Shown piece after piece: positions 24,073 to 34,445 of a stretch of DNA of 64,000 nt. Both the position numbers and the translations under genes were made by a program. How positions within the stretch are numbered: position 1 is the stretch's first letter; every line of letters begins with the position of its first letter. Source of the stretch: Erythroxylum novogranatense (lineage: Eukaryota; Streptophyta; Magnoliopsida; Malpighiales; Erythroxylaceae); the NCBI GenBank assembly GCA_029891385.1, contig CM057233.1, positions 24,784,150 through 24,848,149 on the forward strand. The letters are read 5' to 3'. The notes under the pieces are model-generated. The model worked only from the letters and a program-made list of their open reading frames with translations. It did no database searches and had not been told where the DNA came from.

Positions 24073-27000
24073 CCAGAAGTACGAACTTACATAGGCATTT
24101 TCTGAAATATAGGTCAAATCGTATACAGTAAAGATATGTCATAGCAGACCGTGGTAACTGATCCCTAATCTGAGTCCCATGGGTATGAATCATACGCATG
24201 AAAAAGTGTTAAGTGTTTCACTGTGAAAAGAGAAACGAAATATCAGCCTTCGAGCCAATGTGGATTATAGGCAATTGGGAATGGGAAAAGTAAAAACGCG
24301 TGGGCGCGAGGCCCAAAAGGCCGAGGCCCTTTTGGGGATGCGAGGCCCGAGAGGCTGAGTTCCTACAGATTGTTAATGATATTCATATTGTACAGTGGTT
24401 ATAAACCCTTGAAGGTGATATGAATGTGAAGATAGTGACATGGACAGATTTAGGAAAGAAGTGATATAAAATTGAATAATGAGTTTTAAGTGTATAAATA
24501 GGGTTGAAAGAAAACGAAATTTGCGATACCCTGGAGGGATCATTTTGGACACGGGAAGAATATTGGTTAAAAGTGATAAGAGTTAATGTGTTAGCATAAA
24601 AGAAATATGTCTACGTTTGATTAAAAGCTCAGGGATGACTAGGAAATTGTGATTCTGATGAGTATGTCCGATAAAATGGGATAAGTGGAAATGAGAAAAA
24701 GGCAAGTAAAGATTCACTATATTTGTGTTGATATGAGTATGACGGAATAAATTATAGCGTAAGTGAAGAATTGCTTGAATTAAACGGAAAAAAGTGAGAT
24801 TAAAATGTGCAAGCCCGTCAAAAGAAATAACTTTCTATGACTGTGAAAGGATAGATTTGGATTTGAAGTGTGATAAAAGTTGTGATTTGGCGTAATATTA
24901 TGTCTGATATACTGAGATGACATTTCTTGGTGCTTCTGCATTTACAATTTGAAATAGATTGAGAATATACATTTGGACAATGAAATAATAGAAACATGGC
25001 CATATCATTGCGTAAAATGCGCCTGAGTTGGGTTGCATGTGTGTATGCAATTATGGAAAATATGATAAAGCAAGGGAGTAGAGTGAATGCACTCAAAATG
25101 TAAATTCTATAATTTGGATAAGATGTTGCATAAGAAGAAAAGGTAAATACTGGAAAATTGGCGTTGAATCGCCGCCAATATATGGGATAATGTGAGGTAA
25201 AAGTGTAGGCCACGATATGGGCCTACAAAAATAGTTTTTTGCTATGATCAAATAGCAGTCCCCAGTTATGGACAAGAATAAGGATAGAAATGTTATCTAG
25301 TTAATTGGAAAGTAAGTAACAGTAACGAATTTGAGTACATGGCTATATGATCTACAAACATCTTTCAATAAGATGTCAAAATTTTGAATGGTATCAGCCA
25401 GGGTGTATGTGTAAATGAAATTGCTTAATGCCTTATTGATCCTTAGTATCGAGGATACATTGACCGTAGAAGTCATGAGAAAAATTGATCTTTGAAAGAT
25501 CTTGTGAAATGTTGTAATTGATTTGTCTTTAGGAATGGATAATAGGTGAGTGACAATATCGAGTTTTGTACCAAGAATCGCTGATATAGGGTCAGAAAGT
25601 CGGGAAATTTAATTTATGACCAATAAAGACAGGCTTTTCATTACCAGTAGCTGGGATCATAAGCTCTTTTCTCGATTCAACAATGGAATTGAGTACTTCT
25701 TCCATCATGAGCTAAGGCTCCTCGTTTGAGTCAATCGGGTTTGTTTCAGAAAGGAATTGATAGACGCAATGGAAGTAATTTTGAAATGAGATAACAGGTC
25801 TCCCAGAAAAGTTGTGATGTACTGTATCCTTTAAAAAAATGAAATGAAAATGAGAATATTGGAGTTATTGCCATAGCAAAGATTCAAGCATAAGGGTTAG
25901 AAAGGGTTATCGAGAGTGTATATATATTTTTGTTGATGTAAAATATCCAACAATTCGAGGAGACATTCTTGTTCATGTGAGGTGAAATTTGGTCCACACC
26001 ATAGGCTGTGTTTTTAAATCTATTTGGGAACCATAAATTATCTCTGATAAAGAGATTGAAATGTGAGGAGCAACAGGTAAAAATGAATAGACAGTAGCAT
26101 AAGTCAAGGTATAATCATTGGGAAAGTGATAGAACTGCTGAAATCCGTTGAGAAAAAAAAAGAAGTTCAATGAAAGATTGAGGATAGCATGTACTTATAT
26201 TACTGTATTGAGGAATTAGTTACTTCAAGAACTAACTATAAGCATAATGAGTTTGAGGTTATATCTATTGGAGTTAACCATACCCCAATAGGATTATGAT
26301 ATTAAAGGTTTATGTGAGCCAAGCAATATGATAACAATGAGCGACTATGATCATATTGTCAAATGAAGATGAAAGTTTAAAGGTTTGAGTGAAAAATATG
26401 TAAGCCACGGCAGTGATAAATGAAAACAAAATAATTACGGTCATAAAGGTACAATGCATATGTTGAATAATTGAGAGAAAAGTATGTAAGCTGCGTTAGT
26501 GATGACTGAAACAAAATAACGATAGTGTTAAATATGCCATTCGGATTTGGAGAATTTGTGATATGTAAAATAAAGGTTCCCAAAAGAGATCAAGAGGGAA
26601 TTGGTTATAATGTATAAGGTGATTTTATGTACCTAGAGATAAATATAGCTGCATGAGCTAAATAGAGAGTCATGACATAAAAAAAATTCTGCAATAATAG
26701 TTGGGTTGAAAGCGTAGAATCATGATGTGGACAAAAACATATGAGATATACACATGACTAAACATATTAGTAGAGATTACGGTAAGACTGGAGTTGGAAA
26801 AGATTGAGAGGATTGTGCTGAGGGACCTATCCTAATAAAACGAATGTTTCAATTAACAGCATCGAATAGACCATTTCATAACAGAGTACCATATATGTGG
26901 ATATTAGGTTACTCGATATAGTGCAATAAAGAGAGTATAGTGACGAGTTAAAATGGAATAAAAAGGAAATCTTATTAGTTAACACCAGTTTTGCAAAAAG

Positions 27001-27690
27001 GAATTAGGAAAGCCAAATTGAGGATTTGAGGAATAAAGTATGTGTATCTGATAATGTATGCTTGAGAGAGAGATGTCCTAGTAATGGGTACCTCAAAAGA
27101 GCAATTGGCAGATAAGAAAATCGAACTGAGTGATTATATGTCCGGTTTCCTTGTAGTCTTAACTATTGGAGACAGGTATAAAACTTATATGTCTGGAGTG
27201 CTTCAACATACAAGGTTAATGTATAGCGCAAGGTGAATACAAGCAAAATTATCCTTCTCTGGGTGGACGACAAGAAGAGTCGACCACCCTGAGTAAAAGT
27301 CAGAGCAAATTTGGAATACCGTTAGTGAGTGAAATAGCGAGTGAAATGATTTTGAAAGACGAATGGATTTGGTAAAGTACATCGACAATTGTGACTATAT
27401 GGAGAAAGATGTGAAGGCATGAATGTATCACCTGTGTCAAGGTGTAGCTAAGTGTGATATAAAGTAGTTTATAGTAAACGATGACAAAAATAGGACTATG
27501 GCATTATAAGTGATTTTATGATTAGTATTGTTATAATTCGATATATGCGATACTGAAACTGGAAGTAAAGAGTTGAATATTCTGAAACTCATCAAGGACA
27601 TAATTGAGAAAGTATGACATCTAAACAGAGAATTGATAGGAAACGGAAGAGTGTATGAGATAATAATACCCCTACCTTATTCAGTATTAG
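24073..27690 (+). other. Element B internal region, no recognisable coding
   Basis: About 3.6 kb of AT-rich sequence. Its open frames are short (at most 131 codons, 24818-25213 on the - strand) and match no gag or pol motif. A small CG-rich patch at 24296-24362 repeats GAGGCCC words. Either the coding region decayed beyond recognition or was replaced by unrelated sequence. Confidence 0.6.
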
Positions 27691-27694
27691 AGTG

Positions 27695-27731
27695 AATTTC
27701 GAGGACGAAATTTTTATTAGGAGGGGAGAAT
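27695..27731 (+). promoter_or_regulatory. Element B palindrome and polypurine tract
   Basis: 27695-27712 is AATTTCGAGGACGAAATT, a 7-bp perfect stem with AGGA loop. AGGAGGGGAGAAT (27719-27731) then abuts the 3' LTR. In autonomous relatives the palindrome lies within the last pol codons (NFEDEI), yet here no pol frame remains. Confidence 0.85.
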
Positions 27732-30700
27732 TGTAACATCCCATCACCGATGGGAAGGGAAAAATGGTAAATTGGAATGGGTTATGAATGTGTAAACGTA
27801 TCTCGGCGAGCTCATGCCTAGTATGGCCTCCATATATGCATAAATTGTAATCTTTGTATATGCACATGTTTGTACATGCATTCATGACACTTCCCGACAT
27901 ATGTGTTTATTATGAAACATATGTTATTTGTACTTGAAAAATAAAATAGGAGTGATTAATGTGTGTTTTATATTTTTGGAGACATTTAGAAATTTTTCTG
28001 GAAAGTTTTCGGGATCCTTTTTCCGGACCGAAAAATTTACAAGTGACAGACTGATTTGGTTTTTGGTACCGATAATGACTTTCCAATGGCACTGAAAAAT
28101 TTTGACACATGATTTTAGGAATTTTTACTTTGAGCCATTGGAATTTGGAGAGAAATTGTAGTAGAAATTGGAACTGAATCGAGTGAGGGCTCAAGAGAGT
28201 GACATGTGACAAGTGACACATGTCACTTGTCTAAACATGCCACCATTCATGCTTTCTTTTAAAACCACCTTTTGGAGTGTCTTTCACGATGCTTCCATTT
28301 GAGAGGCCTAAATCTTGTTCTTTTTTTTTTCTCAAGAGTAGTCTCTTCTCTTCTCCTCCTTCGTGGGTCTCCTTCACCCACACAAAAGCTTTTATATCTT
28401 CCTTGTTTTCTCTCCTTTTGTTCACCAAAAGCCAACCTAAGCCCCTACCCTTTTCAAGTGTTGATGATCGTGTATATGGTGAAGGGAAGAGAAATTGTGG
28501 GGTTGGAAGAAATTGAAGCTTGTTTAGGTAAGATTATATTTTTAGTCTTGATTGTTCATTTAATGTATAAATTGTGATGTTTGTGCATCTCATGACATGA
28601 AAATTTTGTGTTGGTTGAAATGGGTAGGATGTGTGCTTGATTGATTAAGGATGAATGTAAATGAATGAGTGATTATGTTTTGGGATTGGCTTTGAAATGG
28701 TGTAGTGTTTTGAATTTGGTTTTGTGATGCTAGATGAATGGAAATTTAGGGGAAGACTATTGTGTGTGTGTGTGCTGCCATTTTATGGTTAGGTGATTAA
28801 GTGAGGTTTTGATTGAATTTAGGTTGATTACTTGACTAAATGGGATGTTTATTGATGTGGTATTGATGCTTGCATGAAAGGAGTAGAATTTGATATGAAA
28901 TCTGAAAAACGGAACTTGTGTATGTTTAAGGTATTTGTTTATAACTTTTGATGTGGTTATGCTATTGAGTTGAGGTTTACTTTAAATTAAGCTTGAGAAG
29001 TATGGCTAGAATTCCTATGAAGGAATTCCTACCCAATTGTGGCTTGAAGAGCTTTGAATTTGGCTCGGAAGTTGAGATGTGTGTGCTGGATGAATAGTAT
29101 CTGAATCTTGGTTCCATTATTGACGATCTAAAACTTTGAGAATTTTCTAGGATAAAGGAGACAGATTTTGTTAAATTGGTATTAATAAAAGTTGAATATT
29201 TATGTGTTATCTTTCTAATGCCACTGAGTATGATATTTTTCGAGTTGTAGATTGCAAGTTATGGTGTAATAAAGTTCAGGTGGTAATTCAGCCAAATTGT
29301 GTTTTGGAGTGCAAATGCTCTAAGGGCGTAGGTTTTGTGCTTTTGTGTTCTGATATTTATTTTGGACTGTAAAGGGTGAAATTGCCTCAAGTGACCTTCT
29401 GGAAAGTTTTAGAGGATTGTTGTAGCTTTCTAATGAGGTATTTTATGCAAATTTTGGATATAAGAATTGTTAGATATACATTTGTAAAGTTTTGTTAAGG
29501 GTTAGGTTAAATGCTGATTTCATTAACCCTAGCAGGACAACCACATTCATGAGAGGATTTGACCTAGTTTGAATTGGAATTTGCTTTGAAGTTCTTCTTG
29601 AGAATTGTAGTATATTGTCTAAGCTTTTTATTGCTATATGGTATGGAAATTTTTGCAAGGGGATGTGGATTTATGAATTTTGAAAGATTGGGTCTCTGTT
29701 GAGAATAAATGGGGTAGGATGAACCTTTTCTTACGAATTTGATTTGGTTAGAGGTGGAATTGGCTTCTATGTGGTTCTTGAAAGATGTAGCATTTATTTT
29801 GCTCTTTTTAGTGATATAAAATTTGGAATTTTTGGTTAAGCGGATGAAAAGTTATGATTTTTGGAAGTTCTGATGTTGTTTAGTGTGAAGCTGACCGATC
29901 AGTTACTTTGAGGGACTTTTTGACCTTTTTAGAGCCCGAAATTGTTGTTAAGTCCTTCATAAAAATCGTAGATCGGTCTTTTATCTTTCCAACGATACTA
30001 AGTTTGTAAATTTTGGAGCTCGAAGCCAAATGATATGAAGGTTAGAAGTTTGGAGGTCAGGATCGCGAGCGATCGACCGCGCGCCCGTGAGCGATCGAGC
30101 TCCCGCGCGTGCCCGCTCGGGTGAGCTTGACATTCGGCCGCTCGCCCGGTAGGCCTAGCAGGCGCTGGAGCGCTCGTCGATCGGCCCGCGGGGTCGATTT
30201 TCGGCCGACCGACCTCCCTTCCTTCTTTTGGCCATAACTTCTTCTTCCGACCTCCGATCGACCTGATTTTTGAAGCGTTGGATTTCTAAGACTTTTTTCT
30301 ATCTTTTCATACCAAATAGTTCAGTTTTGACATTAAATGGAGAAAGATCAACCCGATTAAAGTAAGCTAACCGGTGGAAAAAGTCTAAACATCATTCGGT
30401 ATTTTAGAGATATCTTGAGCCATAGAGCTCGGATTGATCTGATTCTTCTTGTAAATTAAACTAGAGACATGGATCTACAATTTATCTGAAGGAGCCATTG
30501 ACAATTTAGCCTCTAAGACTTTCAATTTCTTGAATGAAGTTATGTGTAGTGTGTTGATCTGAACATGTTTTGGGAATATCTTTTTCGTCCGAACTCCGAT
30601 TGACTTAATTCTCGAGGCATCGGATTCGTGCTTTATTTAATTTCTTTTATTTGTGAAATTGGGAATTTTTTTGAGTGGAAATTTACTGGAATTGGTTAGG

Positions 30701-31852
30701 TCGAAGCGAGGGGACCGAGTAATGATTTTTTCGATCCATGTTTTATTAATAATTGGACCTATAGAGGTCGTCGAAGCGAGGGGACCGAGTAATGATTTTT
30801 TCGATCCATGTTTTATTAATAATTGGACCTATAGAGGTCCAAATTGAGCGATTTTGATGTCTATGAGTTTTTAATGTTTAGATAAAATTTGTGTGACGGG
30901 AAGTTGTGAAATAGTGCCGGGAATGTCACGAACATGCATTGTACACATCTAAATTGCTACATGTGCATTATTTAATATTTCTGATTGTGTATTTGGTAAT
31001 ATGTGATTATTGTGATTGTTGTAGAGGCACAGTTGGAACGTCATTCCATGGACGTTGCCGAGGCTTCCCGGCATTAGCTCGGAAGCTATTTGGTGAGTAA
31101 CTTAGATGGTTTCTCGATTATTAACTGTTTATATTTTGCACTTATAACACTGTGGAGAATAATGGTGGACTTTTCGTTTATTTATGCCTGGTTCCGGACC
31201 GAAGGTGTCCGATGTATTGGAAGATCATGACATAGAAGTGTTAATTGTCTGAGGATTTGGAGACCTCCTTGTTTCCAATGTGATAAATTGTGATTGTGAT
31301 TTCATGTGAATAATTGTGAAATAATTGTTTAAATGTGATAATTTAGATTTGATTGAGATGTGATATTGTGCAATTGCGACATATGCATTCCATGCATGAA
31401 TGCATGATCAGTTAAAGACGGTTGTGACCGGAGCAGCCACCGAGAGCTTAAAGCTCAACGTATTTGGGCCTCGAGCCTACAGTGATTCAGAGCCTATGGC
31501 TCAACGATTAATGTGCCCTTATTGGGACAGTTTCAGAGCCTCAGGTTCAACGATTAATGCGCCCATTTTGGGACAGTTTAGGCGCTCGGTCACAACACCG
31601 AAATAAAATAGAAATGTGACACATGCGCATGTCATATGCATCTGATTGTAATTTCTTTACTTAAGTGAAAGGCTAACAGCCTTATGCTATTGTGGTACCA
31701 ATCAGGTGGTACTTCTAAATGTGATTTGTGAAACAATTGGCTTATGCAAGAGTGTTTTATGAATTCAATTGGTTATGGATGACAAATAGAATGAAATATA
31801 TCAAATTGTCTATGTTCATGTGAAATTGTGCAATGTGATTAAATATGCAACA
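27732..31852 (+). repeat. Element B 3' LTR, left part (cut by element C)
   Basis: Matches 19537 to about 23563 of the 5' LTR and stops at 31852, where element C begins; roughly the last 490 bp should lie beyond C. The last five bases (CAACA, 31848-31852) should be C's target duplication. It holds a 70-bp tandem duplication absent from the 5' LTR and a divergent GC island at 30055-30220. Confidence 0.88.
30700..30839 (+). repeat. 70-bp tandem duplication unique to the B 3' LTR
   Basis: GTCGAAGCGAGGGGACCGAG occurs at 30700 and 30770 with the intervening sequence repeated exactly; the 5' LTR has a single copy near 22481. The event therefore happened in this LTR after insertion, or in one parent template. 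Confidence 0.92.
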
Positions 31853-32022
31853 TGAAGTGAATCACACGTTAATACAGCACTTAGAAAACGATATTAGAAT
31901 GCACGAGAAGGGGGGGTTGAATTGTGTATTCCCCTTTTTATAAATCTTTTGAAAACTATTTGTTAGAAATAAAATTCTTTACAGAATTTTTATAGATTTT
32001 GATTAATCAAAATTTTCAATAC

Positions 32023-32032
32023 TATATATATA
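32023..32032 (-). promoter_or_regulatory. TATA-like box in the C LTR
   Basis: On the - strand the sequence reads CTTTTTATATATATAG about 860 bases into the LTR, a plausible place for the U3 promoter, leaving about 150-170 bp for R-U5. There is no transcript evidence. Confidence 0.35.
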
Positions 32033-32456
32033 AAAAGCTAAGTAATGATAAATTTTGAAACTAAAATAGAGATAGAGAGTAAGAGTGGTAGACACGGAGA
32101 TTTATCCTGGTTCACCCCAAACCGTGGGCTACGTCCAGTCCTCAGAGTTTCTTCTGAGATTTCACTATCTCTTCAATCGTTACAAGTATTCTTTCCTCGA
32201 GCCTCTTCAGGTCTCTACAACCAGTATTCTTTCACACTTAGCCTCTGCAAGCTATCTGTACAACTTTTCTTCTCGGAAAAATATTTGAACACTTTGTTAC
32301 AGAAAAATAGCACTCAGTTAAATCACTTTTTCACGTAGTAATTTTTCTCGCTATTTCGTGTAAGTATCTGTAAGTATGTAACTTTTTTGTGTGTGTTTCG
32401 GTAACTTTGCAATCTTCGACTTCGACTTGTATTTATAGCCTTCGTCTCCAACTGCT

Positions 32457-32525
32457 TCTTGATTCTTGATTCTTGAATCTTGAATCTTGAATCTTGAATC
32501 TTGAATCTTGAAACTTGAATCTTGA
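32457..32525. repeat. Heptamer array (TTGAATC)n in the C LTR
   Basis: About nine copies of a 7-bp unit (CTTGATT/CTTGAAT variants), one degenerate copy near the right end. Confidence 0.9.
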
Positions 32526-32574
32526 AAGAAACGGTTAATCAGTTGAGCTCTGTAACTAACTCGAACTGACTCTT

Positions 32575-32735
32575 ACGTCTGCTTCTTTTCTGCGTCTGCT
32601 TTTGCATCTGCGTCTGCGTCTGCTTTGCATCTGCGTCTGCGTTGCTCAGCGTCTGCATCTTTTTCGCATCTTTCATCGTCTGTGTCGTCTTCGTCTGTGT
32701 TGACTTTAACTGTTTCAACTTCGTCTGTGTCTTAA
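32575..32735. repeat. Degenerate hexamer array (CGTCTG/CATCTG)n in the C LTR
   Basis: Repeated GCGTCTGC, GCATCTGC and CGTCTGTGT words over about 160 bp, with two short subrepeats. Probably slippage-generated. Confidence 0.75.
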
Positions 32736-32891
32736 TTCATCTGTGTCCGACTTCAGTTATTTCAACTTAAATGCCAGGCTCGAGTTCGTAATGCGGCTCG
32801 TGTCCGACTTCGCCTGCATTTTGTTTTCTTTGATTGATCTCTTTTGTTATACATCAAAATCATATTTATGTAAAGTTATTTTGACTTAACA

Positions 32892-32906
32892 ATCTCCCCT
32901 TTTGAG
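32892..32906 (-). promoter_or_regulatory. Element C polypurine tract
   Basis: On the - strand CTCAAAAGGGGAGAT directly precedes the LTR start TGTTAAG, the usual copia arrangement. Confidence 0.85.
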
Positions 32907-33321
32907 TATAACAAATTATATACAAGAAAAGAAAACAAAATTTCTGATGTTGCAAAAGTAAAACAAAACTTATCTTCTTCCTTTCTTGATCGTTGTGGTC
33001 ACACCTTCTTTGTCTGAACATCCTCTCCTCTTCTTTTCATTTTCTTCTTTTTCTGCTCTCCCCCTATTTGTTATAATAAAAAAAGATTAACGATGCTGGC
33101 TCTTCAGCAATTCTGCTATCATCTTTTTCAGATCATTCACTGTCTTCTTCATGTAGTTGAGTTCACTACGTAATCTGCTAACTTCATCTGGTGGATCAAT
33201 CGATGAGGAAGGTTGATCAACATCTGCTGATGGAGGAGTGAAGGGAATTGAAGTAATGTAAGCATCAGAGGATGGAATGTAGTCTTCATTAATCTCAAAG
33301 GTAGGTGGACGAATGAACGTT

Positions 33322-34325
33322 TCACTTGTGAAGATTTAAGTCAAAGGAACAGCAAAGATCAAGAATCGCCTTCCTTGCAGGGTGATGCTTGTGATTGAAT
33401 AGACAGTGTATTAGACAAAGGGCTAATACGTAGAACTTTCTGAACAAGGGACTCAATAAATGTTCTGTTTTATTCTTCCCCATTGGACGGTCTTCGTCCT
33501 TATTAGTATAGTCAGTAGCTCGCTTTATCTCGATTACGTGCGAGCGCATGCCTCATCAATTCTTCGCACTTCTTACGCAATTTGATCTGCGAACATGATC
33601 ATCACCGCATCTTCTTCAGGAAATAATTTTGACTTCCCCCTGGTCAAATCTAGTGGATATCTTGGCTGTATATCTGGTGCAACCATTATCTTTGTGCTTT
33701 CTATGATTGGGAAAATAGTACACGAGTGGCAGGGACGTTTTGAAGGATATGGCATAGTAACAGCAAACCTCAAAGTATCGTAGAAGATCTTTTCATCTTC
33801 TTTGAGTAACTGCCATGTGTTACTATTAATCACCATAGGTTGTACCATAGCCACTATCTTCTTCACTGGTTGAACACCGATTACAATAGCAGTCCTACGT
33901 CTGGTAACTACTTCCACCATTTTGATCTTCAAATTCTGTTTCCTAAAAAACTTATGGTAGTTGTATACCATCAGACACAGTTTATCATCATCCGAATCTG
34001 ATACTGCTGTTGCCTCTTGTTGTGCTTCAGTAGGAGTCTCCTGAACCGAGCTTTCCTCTCATGGTTCCTCCTGCTGAGCAATAGGTGTTTCTGAACTGCA
34101 CTTTCCTCCTTGGTTCCTCTGTTGAACAATAGGGTTTCTGAGCTGCATAATCGCTTTCGGTTTTGTTTCTTCTTGAACAAAGCATCAATAGTTTCTTTCT
34201 ATTGACTAACTTCCTCAGCAGTTGAAATGGTCTTCTTTCGACTAACCTTCTTAGTCTTTGCCTCTGCTTCAGTCAGTCTTACCGATTTCTTTGCTGGAGA
34301 TTTTCCTCTCTCAAATTTTGATTTT
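33322..34325 (-). pseudogene. Element C extra reading frame, C-terminal part
   Basis: Downstream of pol, in sense orientation. Reading from 34325 leftwards: a Lys-rich stretch (SPAKKSVRLTEAEAKTKK), then a stop. Next come Gln/Glu-rich repeats of the type ETPIAQQEEP with a second stop, an acidic SDSDDDK run, and a 132-codon open block (33573-33971) with NTWQLLKEDEKIFYDTLRF. The block ends in stops near 33570. It continues the frame at 59208-60251, from which it is separated by the captured LTR fragment and element D. I see no membrane segment or signal peptide, so an envelope role is not supported. Function unknown. Confidence 0.5.
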
Positions 34326-34339
34326 CAAAGTTTATTTTC

Positions 34340-34445
34340 AAACTTTGAAAATTCATAACTTTTTACACCGAATTCGAAAATTTTCAAATTTGGTATCAAT
34401 AAAAAGATAAAAGGAAGCTCTACAACTTCCATGAAGGGTTCAAAA
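34340..34445. repeat. Captured element-A-type LTR fragment, left piece
   Basis: Matches 13033-13138 of the A LTR base for base in length, with very few substitutions. The left edge carries a 13-bp inverted copy: ATTTTCAAAGTTT at 34321-34333 opposite AAACTTTGAAAAT at 34340-34352. The last five bases (CAAAA) are the target duplication of element D. Confidence 0.9.

Larger units (their letters stand above)
19537..31852 (+). mobile_element. Element B: + strand element with 4.5-kb LTRs and no recognisable genes
   Basis: The LTR pair 19537-24054 and 27732-31852 (interrupted) starts TGTAACATCC and ends TTTACA. Primer site TGGTATCAGAGC (initiator tRNA-Met) and a purine tract fix the + orientation. 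The five bases left of it are ACTTG; the right side is out of view. The two LTRs differ at about 7 of the first 185 bases. The 3.7-kb interior has no frame I can identify. It sits in gag of element A and is itself cut by element C after 31852. Large LTRs and a non-coding interior fit a LARD-like derivative of a Tekay-type family. Confidence 0.85.
31853..32891 (-). repeat. Element C 3' LTR
   Basis: 1039 bp, beginning TGAAGTG and ending GACTTAACA on the + strand, so on its own strand it starts TGTTAAGTC and ends CACTTCA. It lies between the B LTR and the copia polypurine tract. It holds heptamer and hexamer arrays and a TATA-like box. The G-run near 31911-31918 is common in plant copia LTRs. 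The open frame 32045-32338 lies inside the LTR and is not supported as a gene. Confidence 0.85.

Noticed and set aside
24818..25213. 131-codon - strand frame in the B interior
   Set aside because: Longest of several chance frames in AT-rich sequence; opposite to the element's orientation and without recognisable motifs.
33595..33783. + strand frame opposite the C extra frame
   Set aside because: Overlaps the longer - strand block 33573-33971, which fits the orientation of the element.
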